A stretch of DNA of 37,632 bases from Armatimonadota bacterium. GTDB taxonomy: Bacteria; Armatimonadota; UBA5829; DSUL01. The position numbers were made by a program, and so were the translations under genes. Position 1 is the stretch's first letter, and every line of letters starts with the position of its first letter. The DNA lies in assembly GCA_019136435.1 (NCBI GenBank), contig JAGVUD010000253.1, positions 1-37,632 on the forward strand, in the 5' to 3' direction. Of this stretch, positions 1 through 8,573 are shown one piece after another. The notes below the pieces were generated by a model. That model made no database searches and had not been told where the DNA came from. It saw only the letters and a list, made by a program, of their open reading frames with translations.

Positions 1-726
1 CTTCGAGTCCACCGCCATCCCGTCCGGGTCGCCCGGCCCGTCGGGAGACAGATCGGCGAAAGGCTCCTTCGGCCCGAGCGTTCCGTCCGGCTTCACGGCA
101 AAGCGCAGAATGCGGTTCTCGCCCGATTCGCACACGTAGAGATGCTTCGCGTTCGCCGTAAACGCGAGGCCATTCGGGAACGCCATGCCATCGGCCACGC
201 GCGTCACCTTCCCGCTCCCCTGCTCCACCCTGTAAACACAGCCGACCGGGTTCTTCTTGTTCGACCCCACGGGATCGGTGAAGTAGAGATTGCCCTTCGG
301 GTCGAACGCGAGGTCGTTCGGTCCCTTGAACGGCTCGCCCGCGCAGTTGTCGGCGTACACTTCGCAGCGCCTGTCCGGATGCATACGGATGATGGCGTTG
401 CGACCGTGGTCGCAGACGAACATTGTTCCGTCACCGTGGAACGTCAGCCCGTTGGATTTCTTCCAGGTGAACGGCTGGTCCTGCTCGCTGGCCGACATCC
501 ATTTGCGCTCGACCGTGCCGTCGGCGTTCACTTTGCTGATCGTCTCGTCATTGCAGTTGGAGAAAAAGAGGTTCCCCCGGCCGTCGTACGCCGGGCCTTC
601 CGGAAACGACAGCCCGTCGCACACTTTGACCAGGCCGGCCTTTGCGTCAGCGGCCGCGGCAGGCCGGACGGCAAACAGCAGCACTGTGGCGGCAATCGCG
701 AAAACGAGCAGCATGAGTTTCTCCAA
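1..726 (-). CDS. SMP-30/gluconolactonase-like exported beta-propeller protein, 3' end cut off
   Basis: The reverse strand reads openly from 726 to the window edge with no stop, so the C-terminus is missing (242 codons present; the family is usually about 290-300). The protein begins with a signal peptide (hydrophobic core LLVFAIAATVLLFAV, then AAAA-D). It carries repeated six-bladed propeller motifs typical of the SMP-30/LRE family: LSFPEGPAYDGRGNLFFS near residue 36, KSNGLTFHGDGTMFVCDH, GPNDLAFDPKGNLYFTD and FPNGLAFTANAKHLYVCES. Such proteins are metal-dependent lactonases or sugar-acid hydrolases, but exported versions are often of unknown substrate. I chose TTG at 726 because AAAGGA (736-741) lies 9 bases upstream and it adds a lysine to the signal peptide; ATG at 714 is the alternative. 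It is the third gene of a leftward run of exported proteins. Confidence 0.85.
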   Translation of the reverse strand, partial: MEKLMLLVFAIAATVLLFAVRPAAAADAKAGLVKVCDGLSFPEGPAYDGRGNLFFSNCNDETISKVNADGTVERKWMSASEQDQPFTWKKSNGLTFHGDGTMFVCDHGRNAIIRMHPDRRCEVYADNCAGEPFKGPNDLAFDPKGNLYFTDPVGSNKKNPVGCVYRVEQGSGKVTRVADGMAFPNGLAFTANAKHLYVCESGENRILRFAVKPDGTLGPKEPFADLSPDGPGDPDGMAVDSK

Positions 727-814
727 CGGGTGATATCCTTTCGCGGACTGTCTCTGACACACTCTGATTGGGCGCCGGCGCGCCGAAATCCTGCCGCGGC
801 GCGGGACCTGTGCA

Positions 815-2854
815 CTAGAGCCTGACGACATCGCTGCTGCCGGGCTGAATGGCGCGGCCGAAGAGCGCCGGCGCGATGGCGAACGTGGTGCTGATGCCGG
901 TGACCTTCACCATTGTGCCCGGTGTCAGTGTGCCCGCGCCTTGCAGAATCCGTACCCCGATGTTCGGCTGCCCCGCGGTGTCCGTGCCATCCCGCAGAGC
1001 AGAACCGTCGTCAATGTAGAAATACCCGCCGCCAACCTGAGTCACCGCGCCCCGCACCGTCACCAGCAGCCCGATGTTGTTCGGGCCGTACCCGTCCGCA
1101 AAACCGGGGAGATTCGGCGCGACCGGCGCGCCGCCCAGTTCGCGCAGACCCATACAAAGCGAGCGCGGAATGAGCGCCGTCGCACTCACAGCCGGGGCCG
1201 CAAGGCAGATCACTCGCGCTCCATCTCTGGTTCCCACGACGCCGGTGACGGACATCTTCGCGGAGGGGATGACGTTGTAGAGCTGGGTCGCGGCCACGGC
1301 GATTCCGGACGAACGATCCGGCTCTTCGATCCAGAAGCCGTTTCCCACGCGCCGGGTGACGACCTTGTCCGCCACCTTCACGATGGCCGAGTCGGGGAGC
1401 GTCTTCGCCTCTCCGATGGACATGACAGGCGGCGATATGACGGTGATGCCGTCGCTGGAACCCACGGGACCATACGTCCCCTCGTCATTGCGGGCTTTCA
1501 CGTTGAAGTAGTACGTGCCCCCCACGGCCAGGGACAGCGGCGCCCGCGTGACTTCCGTCGCGAGCCCGGCGTTCATCCAGTTGCAGACGTCCGTCGCGCC
1601 CGGAGACGTGCCGATGGAGTACTGGTAGTTCGTGATCCCGGACTCGGGGTCGCTTGCGGAATACGTGCAGTGAAGCTGCGTGGCTGCTCCGGTGAACTCC
1701 CCGTCATCCGTCACGACTGCCCGGCCCGGCGCTGTATAGTCGAGGTCGTAGACGTCCCAGTCATCGAGAATGGCGACGCCCCAGCTGTTCTCGGATCCGC
1801 TTCCGCGCGCCTCCATCCTCAGCTCGAGGCCCACGCTACCGCGCAGCCACCCTGCCCAGCGCCAGACGAGTTCGTACCACTCTCCGTTGTCCATCACATC
1901 CCCCGGCGTATAGAACACGCCGTAGTTCACAGTTTCCCCGTCGACCCGCCAGTCCACCACCGTGTGCGTCGCTTCACCCGCGTACCCCTCAGTGTCCCAG
2001 CCATAGATGTGCCCGCGCAGGGTAAGCGCGCGGTATCCGGCGGTCATGAACGCGTACTGGTAGAGCGAGCTTCCACCGAGGCCCTGATGCCCGTAGCACC
2101 CCAGCGCTTTGCCCAGGTTGAAGGGCGCGGAAGGCGATCCGGGCGGGCCCAGCCAGTTGGGGCCAACAATCTGGCTTGCGCGGTCGCTCCACCAGCCCGG
2201 GGCGGCGTCCATCGAACCAACCGGGCCGCACAACTCAAAGCCCGGATTCACCAGATAGCCCTGTCTCGGCGGCCGGGGAGGGCTGATATCCAGGCTCCAG
2301 CCGTCCGCCGCCGCGATGCCCCACCCACCGCTTCGTCCGTCGGCCTGACACATGATCTCGACCTTGACTGTGTTGATGACCTGGCCGGTCCACTGTATCT
2401 CGCAGTTCACCCACTCCTTCTCGACCGTGCCCTTCGGATACCAGCCGCAACGCGCGACTACGCCGTCAACGGTGAGGCGGAGAAGCACCCGGCTGTCGGC
2501 TCCGTAGAAGCCCTTCGGGGTCCAGACCCAGGCGAAGCCGGCGAAAGTGATGGTGTACGTGCCAGGAGCAGCGACATTGACCGTCTGGCTGCCGGTGCCC
2601 GACCCGAGAGAGTCCAGGGCCTGAACGCCGACGGCCTTCAGGCCATTATAAGGGATGAGACCTTCCTGGCCGTTATCGGCGATAACAAGCAGGCTGCCGT
2701 TGTTGGACCAGTTCGGCCCGAGCGCCGGGCTGCCAGCCGCGCCGGCCAGTTCGAAGTCGCCATTGACCAGGCGATCCTCCGCCTCCGCTGGAAGCGGCGG
2801 CGTCAGGACAAGTAGAAGCAGCAGAAAGAGCAGAGCACGAAACGCGTATCCCAT
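815..2854 (-). CDS. exported multidomain carbohydrate-binding-like protein with Ig and double OB-like C-terminus
   Basis: A 679-residue protein with an obvious signal peptide (leucine-rich core, then PAEAED) and a GGAGG Shine-Dalgarno site 7 bases before the ATG. Residues about 28-190 and 197-370 are two domains opening with the pattern L-V-N-G/P-x-F-E-L, typical of CBM4/9-like jelly-roll modules. Residues about 370-470 form an Ig/FnIII-like domain containing SASDPESGI. Residues about 475-679 are two tandem OB-like modules: one with IGEAK near the start and EPDRSSGI, then one with LLVTVRGAVT, FYIDDGSA and MVKVTGI. The last 300 residues are clearly related to the C-terminus of the protein encoded at 4201-7650. 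I see no catalytic domain, so it is probably a surface binding or scaffold protein. It follows the metallohydrolase gene by 72 bases on the same strand. Confidence 0.85.
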   Translation of the reverse strand: MGYAFRALLFLLLLLVLTPPLPAEAEDRLVNGDFELAGAAGSPALGPNWSNNGSLLVIADNGQEGLIPYNGLKAVGVQALDSLGSGTGSQTVNVAAPGTYTITFAGFAWVWTPKGFYGADSRVLLRLTVDGVVARCGWYPKGTVEKEWVNCEIQWTGQVINTVKVEIMCQADGRSGGWGIAAADGWSLDISPPRPPRQGYLVNPGFELCGPVGSMDAAPGWWSDRASQIVGPNWLGPPGSPSAPFNLGKALGCYGHQGLGGSSLYQYAFMTAGYRALTLRGHIYGWDTEGYAGEATHTVVDWRVDGETVNYGVFYTPGDVMDNGEWYELVWRWAGWLRGSVGLELRMEARGSGSENSWGVAILDDWDVYDLDYTAPGRAVVTDDGEFTGAATQLHCTYSASDPESGITNYQYSIGTSPGATDVCNWMNAGLATEVTRAPLSLAVGGTYYFNVKARNDEGTYGPVGSSDGITVISPPVMSIGEAKTLPDSAIVKVADKVVTRRVGNGFWIEEPDRSSGIAVAATQLYNVIPSAKMSVTGVVGTRDGARVICLAAPAVSATALIPRSLCMGLRELGGAPVAPNLPGFADGYGPNNIGLLVTVRGAVTQVGGGYFYIDDGSALRDGTDTAGQPNIGVRILQGAGTLTPGTMVKVTGISTTFAIAPALFGRAIQPGSSDVVRL

Positions 2855-2926
2855 CTCGCATCCTCCCGAAGACTCAGGATAGCAGATGCCGGCCCTGCTT
2901 GCACCCGGCCTGCCCCGAAAGGACTC

Positions 2927-3916
2927 CTAGCGCTCCCGATGGCCGCAAACCCACACGGGCTGGGTGAGAGCCAGGCTGCCGTCGGATGCCTGGACGCGGG
3001 CCCGGACGTAGCCCTCTTCGCCCGTGAACCGGTACGCAGGCTGGAGCCCCTCGACCTCGGACAGCACTTTGCCGCCCGAGCCGATGAACCGAGTCACAAA
3101 CCCGCTCCGGCTGTCCGGGCTGATGGTGAGTGAGATTCCCTCCTGCGTGCTCAGCACGTCGCTCAGTTCCACTCCGGTGGACGCGTAGAAGTCGCCCTTC
3201 TCGATTGAGTTCATCACGTCTTCGCGGGTCAGCCGGTCTGCCTTCACGACGATCCAGCCCTTGCCCGGGCCATCGGGATGCCCCTCGGTGTACCTGTGCG
3301 CGTCGTCCGAGCAGACACCCCAGATGACTTTGCCGCCCGTTAGAAGATCGTCCCATATCGCCTCAACGGGCGGACGGCCGTTTGCCGGGTCGCCTTCGTT
3401 GTTGCAGCCCGAACCCATGTTGTACACCTCGAGCAGCGCGGCGCCCTTCACCGGGCGGATGTCGTCCACCGAGAGTCCCCACATCCAGTTCGGATGGTTC
3501 ACCTGCATAATGCCGCCGGCTTCGCGTATGTCGTCGGCCATCATCTGCATGGTCTCCGCGGGCGTGGCGCCGCGGCGCGAGTCGAGTTGCGCGCTGATGT
3601 TGAGTCCGCAGGTGTGCGTCTGCTGACCCAGAGGAATCGCGGCCAGTTCGGTCCCCGGAATCAGGATGAAGCTCTCGGTCTCGATGCCGTCAAGCTCAGC
3701 CGGGTCGGTCAGAATGTAATGGTCGGTGATGGACAGGAAGCTGTACCCGTGGTCGCGGTACCAGCGGGCGACTGCTTCCGGCGGCAGATTGCCATCGGAC
3801 TCGGTGGAGTGGCAGTGCGTATGCCCCTTGAACCAGCGCGCACGGGCGGCAGGCTGCCCCGTCATGAGCAGGGCCGCCGCGAAAAGAGCGGGAAAGGTGC
3901 GCGAGAAGAGTGCAAT
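2927..3916 (-). CDS. CehA/McbA-family PHP metallohydrolase, probably exported
   Basis: PHP-domain metal-dependent hydrolase. The metal-binding motifs are in order: HTHCHSTESDG near the mature N-terminus, SITDH, a Glu-containing LIPGTELA strand, VNHPNW and CSDDAHRY. This is the CehA/McbA branch, whose described members hydrolyse carbamate or phosphate esters, but many members next to polysaccharide genes have no known substrate. The first in-frame ATG (3865) has no Shine-Dalgarno site and would start inside a hydrophobic stretch. Reading upstream gives a complete signal peptide (ALFSRTFPALFAAALLM, then PAARA) back to an ATT codon at 3914-3916 that has AGGAG at 3923-3927, 6 bases away. No ATG, GTG or TTG occurs in frame there, so I place the start at this ATT. 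The family assignment is firm; the start and substrate are inferred. Confidence 0.85.
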   Translation of the reverse strand: MALFSRTFPALFAAALLMTGQPAARARWFKGHTHCHSTESDGNLPPEAVARWYRDHGYSFLSITDHYILTDPAELDGIETESFILIPGTELAAIPLGQQTHTCGLNISAQLDSRRGATPAETMQMMADDIREAGGIMQVNHPNWMWGLSVDDIRPVKGAALLEVYNMGSGCNNEGDPANGRPPVEAIWDDLLTGGKVIWGVCSDDAHRYTEGHPDGPGKGWIVVKADRLTREDVMNSIEKGDFYASTGVELSDVLSTQEGISLTISPDSRSGFVTRFIGSGGKVLSEVEGLQPAYRFTGEEGYVRARVQASDGSLALTQPVWVCGHRER

Positions 3917-4042
3917 TGTTGTCTCCTGTGATCCGAAGTGCGTCCCGCCATCCGAATGGTGTGTTCGGCGCGCGGAATTCTGATTCCTGTCTGTACGAAA
4001 TCATTCATTATCTGCGCAAACCGGTAATACCGCGCCTGGCAG

Positions 4043-4071
4043 TTGACTTCCGCGACTCCGCGCCGTAAACT
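4043..4071 (+). promoter_or_regulatory. sigma70-type promoter for the GHL10 glycosidase gene
   Basis: TTGACT (4043-4048), a 17-base spacer and TAAACT (4066-4071) give a good housekeeping promoter pointing at the gene at 4201, leaving a 5' leader of about 120 bases. The leader has a CCCCC/GGGGG pairing potential (around 4107 and 4162) and AAGGAG at 4184-4189, 11 bases before the ATG. I do not recognise a riboswitch in it. The rest of the 284-base gap (3917-4042) must hold the promoter of the leftward genes; no clear one is visible. Confidence 0.6.
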
Positions 4072-4200
4072 GCTAATAGTATCTTCATATCATCCCCAGC
4101 GACCTACCCCCTTTCTGGCAACTCCGGCGTGAGATCGGCTCAGAACGGGCAGAACTGCGACGGGGGCTGAAGGGACGTCATCTAAGGAGTACGTACACGA

Positions 4201-7200
4201 ATGTCACTTTTCAGGACTGCATCCCTGATTCTTGCCGCCTGCGCGATCCTTGCGATAGGGCTGGCGCAGCCGGCCGGGGCACAGGAGTACCGCGCGTTCT
4301 GGGTGGACGCGTGGGGCGCGGGTTTTCTGAACCAGAGCCAGGTTGACGCGCTCCTCGGGGTCCCCGGGGTTGCGGGCAGCCTCGGCACGATCCGCGAGGC
4401 GAACTGCAACGCGGTTATCGTGCAGGTACGTCGCCGGGCCGATGTCTGCTATCCGTCCGGAATGGGCGAACCGTATTTCAGCAGCGGGCTCTCGCCGTCG
4501 AACTTCAATGCGCTGCAGGCGATGATCAACGCAGCGCACGACACTACGGGCGGGAAGAAGCGCGTAGAAGTGCACTGCTGGCTGGTCGCATTCGCGACAG
4601 GGTCATCGAGCACGACACCCCAGACGGAGAACATCTACTGGAAGCACAACATACCCGGCGTTTCGGGTGACCCGTACCCCAACACAGTCGCCGACCAGTG
4701 GACGACGCTCAGCGACTCGGGGGCTGAGACCTCCGACAAGGCGCTCGACCCGGGCCACCCGGATTGCCTGCAGTATCTGAACGACGTCGTGATGGACATG
4801 GTCAACAATTTCGACATTGACGGCATCCATTACGACTACATCCGCTTTACCGCCAACAATCAGGGGTACAACCCGACGAGCGTGGCGCGCTACAATGCGC
4901 GGTACGGGCTTACCGGGCAGCCCGCTTCCACCAACGAGCAGTTCAAGCAGTGGCGGCGCGACCAGGTAACGGCGCTGGTGCGTAAGGCCTACGCCAACAT
5001 CCAGGCATCGAAGCCCTGGGTGAAGCACTCGGCCGCAGTGGTGACGTGGAACCCATCGCCGGCATCGTCCACGCGCGACGCGTTCAAGGCCACCCGGCCC
5101 TACTACGATGTGTATTCGGACTGGGACGCGTGGATGCAGGAAGGGATTCTGGACATGAGTGTCCCGATGACCTACTACAACCAGGCATCGCTTCCCACCG
5201 ACTTCCTGAAATGGAGCAACTTCCAGAAGGACCGGCGCGCCAACCGGTTTAACATCGTCGGTCCGGGCATCTATCTCAACTCGCTGACGAACGCGATCAA
5301 TCAGTTGAAGTCCACGCGTAACCCGTCCACCTGGAACGGCGGAATGGCGCAGGGATTCTGCGGCTACTCGTACAGGGTGCCCTACTCCGGCGGGACATGG
5401 TCGGGCTTCGCGCCGTCGCTTCTTTCTCAGGTAACACCGGCATGGGCCGATGTGCCCCAGATGCCGTGGAAGGTCTCGCCCACTGAGGGGCACATTCGCG
5501 GAACGGTGACGATTGCGGCGACCGGCAAGGCCGCCGATCACGCCATCGTAACGATGACGGGCCCCGAGAACCGCACGATGTACGTGGACGGCACGGGCTT
5601 CTATGCCTTCATTGACCTGACTCCCGGAACGTACACGCTCACGGCCACGCTCGCGGGCTATCCAAACGCGCAGAAGTCGCAGACGGTTACGCTGGGGGAG
5701 GTGACGGGGAACATGTACACGGTGGACCTGCAGCTCGGCGGCACCAGCCCCGGCGCGCCGGTCATCTCGAACGTGGCCGCATCTAACGTGACGAACAGCG
5801 GCGCAGTCATCACATGGCAGACCGATCAGGGAGCGACATCGCAGGTGGACTATGGCACCTCGACGTCCTACGGCAACTCGACCGCGCTCGACACGAACCT
5901 GGTGACGTCTCACTCGCAGACCCTGACAGGGCTTCTGCCGAAGACGCCCTACAACTTCCGCGTGAAGTCGAACAACACGAACGGAGACTCGACGTCTTCG
6001 AACTACACCTTCACGACGAGCGGCGCCCCGGCGATTTCGAATGTTCAGGTCACGAACATCCAGTCGAACAAGGCGACGATAAGCTGGTCCACTGACGTCC
6101 CGGCGGACAGCACGGTGTCGTACGGCCTGACAACGGCGTACGGGAACAACGTTTCGGACGCAGGGATGGTGACCTCGCACTCCCTCACACTGACCGGCCT
6201 GAGCGCCAACACGACCTACAACTTCAAGGTTGCGTCGCTGAACGCTTACGGCGTGGCTCAGACCGCCAATGCGACGTTCTCTACCCCCGACCCCGCAACA
6301 GAAATCGTGGTGGACAACCTCGACCCGGGCTGGGAGAACACATCGCCGAACGGCAATTCGTGGAGCGCAGGCAGTGTTGAGGCCGTGCCGAAGATCAACA
6401 CGAACTACCTCTACACCGCCGGTTCCGGTTCGCTGACGGTCGGTTCCACCACCAGAAGCTGCACATGGACGGCGGATCTGCCGCGGGCGGGTTACTACGA
6501 CATCTACGTGTTCTACCAGAAGGGCACCAACAGGAACGAAGCTGCGCCGTTCACGGCCTATTACGATGGGGGCAGCGTCGAGAGCATCCAGAATCAGAAC
6601 GCCCCGATAGCCAACCAGGGCGGCTGGTTCGTGCTTGCCGAGAACGTTCCCTGCGCGGCGGGGACAGGGTCGTATGTGGAGCTCTCCAACCTGACGCTCG
6701 ACACCAAATACGTGAGCGCGGACGCGGCGAAGTGGGTGTACAAAGGCCCGATTGACGACACCGCCCCGGTGATGGGCGTGGTCACAGACGAGAGCTACAC
6801 CACCTCCACGACAACGCTCGAGGCGTCGTGGTCGGCCAGCGATCCCGAGTCGGGGATTAAGAGCTACGAGTATGCCGCAGGAACGACACCCGGGGGTACG
6901 GACCTGAAGGACTGGACGGCGAACGGCACGAGCACCTCGGTGACGATCACGGGGCTGAGCCTCACGGCCGGTTCGACGTACTACATCAGCGCGCGCGCCA
7001 CCAACAACGCCGACATGACTTCGGCCGGCCGGTCATCGGCGGGCGTTGCCGTCGCGGTGGAGGTTCCGACCATAGGCGACGCAAAGAAACTCGCGGACGG
7101 AACGGCTGTGAAGCTCGCGGGCAAGAAGGTCTCGGCGGCAACGGCGGACTGGACGGCCGTTCAGGAGCCCGGCCGGAGCGCCGGGATACGGATCCCCGGA

Positions 7201-7650
7201 GCGTCGGGCCTGGCCGCGGGGCAGACGGTGGACCTGTTCGGCAGGCTCGCCCTGAGCGGCAACGCCGAACGGATTCTCTCGGCGCCCATGTTTGTGGCGG
7301 GCGACGAGGGAGCCGCGCCGAAGCCTCTCTTCCTCGCGCAGAGTGTGCTGCTGACAGAGCAGTTCAGCCAGCACACCCCGGGCATCTTCGGGGGTGTCGG
7401 GCTGTCGAATCAGGGGCTTCTCGTCTCGCTGGCGGGCAGGGTATTGACGGTTACGGCCGAAGGCTTCCTGCTGGATGACGGCTCGGGCTGCGTTTGCCCC
7501 GACGGAACCGGAATCAAGGTTCTTGCTCCGGGCGTGCCCGCCCAACTGCAGGGAACCTGGCAGAAGGTCACCGGCATCGCGAGCTGCTACGAGGAGAACG
7601 GGCAGATATTCCCTCAGGTGTTCATCACAAGTCTGGCCACTCTGAACTAG
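4201..7650 (+). CDS. exported GHL10 (DUF187) family glycosidase with FnIII, golvesin-like, Ig and OB-like modules
   Basis: 1149 residues with a signal peptide (ILAACAILAIGLAQPAGAQ). Residues about 25-425 are a GHL10-type TIM barrel: EYRAFWVDAWG at the N-terminus, NAVIVQVR, FDIDGIHYDYIRF and VPMTYYNQ are characteristic. Then come a carboxypeptidase-regulatory-like beta-sandwich (about 430-515), two FnIII domains (about 519-605 and 608-695, each opening with ISNV), a golvesin C-terminal-like carbohydrate-binding domain (about 700-850, with AGYYDIYVFYQKG), an Ig/FnIII domain with SASDPESGI (about 852-950) and two OB-like modules (about 955-1149, with LDDGSG and WQKVTGI). The last two sections match the neighbour at 815-2854. 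It is presumably a cell-surface or secreted polysaccharide hydrolase; the substrate cannot be read from the sequence. It is monocistronic, with its own promoter and terminator. Confidence 0.9.
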   Translation: MSLFRTASLILAACAILAIGLAQPAGAQEYRAFWVDAWGAGFLNQSQVDALLGVPGVAGSLGTIREANCNAVIVQVRRRADVCYPSGMGEPYFSSGLSPSNFNALQAMINAAHDTTGGKKRVEVHCWLVAFATGSSSTTPQTENIYWKHNIPGVSGDPYPNTVADQWTTLSDSGAETSDKALDPGHPDCLQYLNDVVMDMVNNFDIDGIHYDYIRFTANNQGYNPTSVARYNARYGLTGQPASTNEQFKQWRRDQVTALVRKAYANIQASKPWVKHSAAVVTWNPSPASSTRDAFKATRPYYDVYSDWDAWMQEGILDMSVPMTYYNQASLPTDFLKWSNFQKDRRANRFNIVGPGIYLNSLTNAINQLKSTRNPSTWNGGMAQGFCGYSYRVPYSGGTWSGFAPSLLSQVTPAWADVPQMPWKVSPTEGHIRGTVTIAATGKAADHAIVTMTGPENRTMYVDGTGFYAFIDLTPGTYTLTATLAGYPNAQKSQTVTLGEVTGNMYTVDLQLGGTSPGAPVISNVAASNVTNSGAVITWQTDQGATSQVDYGTSTSYGNSTALDTNLVTSHSQTLTGLLPKTPYNFRVKSNNTNGDSTSSNYTFTTSGAPAISNVQVTNIQSNKATISWSTDVPADSTVSYGLTTAYGNNVSDAGMVTSHSLTLTGLSANTTYNFKVASLNAYGVAQTANATFSTPDPATEIVVDNLDPGWENTSPNGNSWSAGSVEAVPKINTNYLYTAGSGSLTVGSTTRSCTWTADLPRAGYYDIYVFYQKGTNRNEAAPFTAYYDGGSVESIQNQNAPIANQGGWFVLAENVPCAAGTGSYVELSNLTLDTKYVSADAAKWVYKGPIDDTAPVMGVVTDESYTTSTTTLEASWSASDPESGIKSYEYAAGTTPGGTDLKDWTANGTSTSVTITGLSLTAGSTYYISARATNNADMTSAGRSSAGVAVAVEVPTIGDAKKLADGTAVKLAGKKVSAATADWTAVQEPGRSAGIRIPGASGLAAGQTVDLFGRLALSGNAERILSAPMFVAGDEGAAPKPLFLAQSVLLTEQFSQHTPGIFGGVGLSNQGLLVSLAGRVLTVTAEGFLLDDGSGCVCPDGTGIKVLAPGVPAQLQGTWQKVTGIASCYEENGQIFPQVFITSLATLN

Positions 7651-7679
7651 CCGGACAGGGGGAATCTCGCAGATACTGC

Positions 7680-7709
7680 GCGGGCCGGGGAAACCCGGCC
7701 CGCTTTTTT
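7680..7709 (+). terminator. intrinsic terminator of the GHL10 glycosidase gene
   Basis: A perfect 10-bp stem, GCGGGCCGGG/CCCGGCCCGC, with a GAAA tetraloop is followed by six T (7704-7709), 30 bases after the stop codon. There is no T run on the other side, so it acts only rightward. Confidence 0.95.
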
Positions 7710-7751
7710 GGCGTTGTCAGTTCGGACGGCGCAGGTGAGCCGCGAAGAGAG

Positions 7752-8573
7752 CTAAGGCTGTCTGTTCTGCGAGGACACCGCGGGATGGAACAGCTCGGCG
7801 CGCGCCTCGGGCGGCAGCAGACCGTGCGCCTGACAGCGGCGCAGGTATTCTGAGAGTCCCGCAAGCTCGCGCTCGCCGAGGTCGTAGACCATGATCTCCG
7901 AAAGATAGGCGCGCACGACCGATTCCGGAAGCCCCATCTCCGGGGCGGTCTCAGCGGTGATCGCGTCTATCTCCCGCAGCCCCGCGCTCCGGGCATCCAG
8001 CAAAATGCGGACATCGCGCTCATCCACCGCGCTTCTCCTGGCCGCCCACACGGCAAAGACGAAAGGCAGGCCGGTGAGGCTCTTCCACGCCTCGCCCAGA
8101 TCGAGGACAAACGGGGTGTCCGGGGCAATCGTCATGGCGTTGTTGCCGATGAGCAGGCATGCGTCAGCTTGCTGAAGCATGGCATCCGGGCTAGGGTCGG
8201 CCCGGACGAACTCGGGGGCATTGCCGTAAACATCGGCCAGAATCACCCGCGTGAGCGCCGCGCCGGTCAGCGAACTCGTGTCCAGCGCAACGCGGCGTAT
8301 CTGGCCGAAAGGCGCGTTGCTGAAGAGCATCACGCTCGTGACCGGCCCGTCGGTGGCGATGGAGATACCGGGCACGATGACCAGCCCCGTGCTTCGCAGC
8401 GCCTCGAAGCTGGAGACGGCGGCGATATCACACGTGCCGTTCTCGAGCCGGCGCGCGAGATCGGACGGAACGGTGTAGATCAGCTCGTATCCGGGCGGGA
8501 CATCGCGCTCGATGGAGCGGATGAGCGGCCGCACGTTGAGATAGGGAAGGCAACCGAGCACCGTACGCTTCAC
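7752..8573 (-). CDS. mqnA: MqnA-type chorismate dehydratase (futalosine menaquinone pathway)
   Basis: 273 residues, the normal size for MqnA. It opens with VLGCLPYLNVRPL, followed by P-S-D-L-A-R-R-L, CDIAAVSSFEAL, SSLTGAALTRVIL, ACLLIGNNAM and LGEAWKSLTGLPFVFAVW, all hallmarks of the periplasmic-binding-protein-like MqnA/MqnD fold. MqnA dehydrates chorismate to 3-enolpyruvoylbenzoate, the first step of the futalosine route. The start is GTG at 8573, whose first base is the last base of the upstream gene's stop codon (TAGTG), so translation is coupled to the prenyltransferase gene. No mqnB, mqnC, mqnD or mqnE lies in the window. Confidence 0.93.
   Translation of the reverse strand: MKRTVLGCLPYLNVRPLIRSIERDVPPGYELIYTVPSDLARRLENGTCDIAAVSSFEALRSTGLVIVPGISIATDGPVTSVMLFSNAPFGQIRRVALDTSSLTGAALTRVILADVYGNAPEFVRADPSPDAMLQQADACLLIGNNAMTIAPDTPFVLDLGEAWKSLTGLPFVFAVWAARRSAVDERDVRILLDARSAGLREIDAITAETAPEMGLPESVVRAYLSEIMVYDLGERELAGLSEYLRRCQAHGLLPPEARAELFHPAVSSQNRQP

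Noticed and set aside
941-2815. Long open frame (624 codons) on the forward strand
   Set aside because: It is antisense to the exported carbohydrate-binding protein; its translation is rich in Arg, Gly and Pro without family signatures, as expected for a shadow frame in GC-rich DNA.
4095-4200. Possible riboswitch in the leader of the GHL10 gene
   Set aside because: A CCCCC/GGGGG pairing and purine-rich stretches drew attention, but no consensus core of a known riboswitch class could be matched.
4603-6180. Open frame of 525 codons on the reverse strand
   Set aside because: Opposite the GHL10 glycosidase, whose domains are clear; the translation is Arg/Val-rich without motifs.
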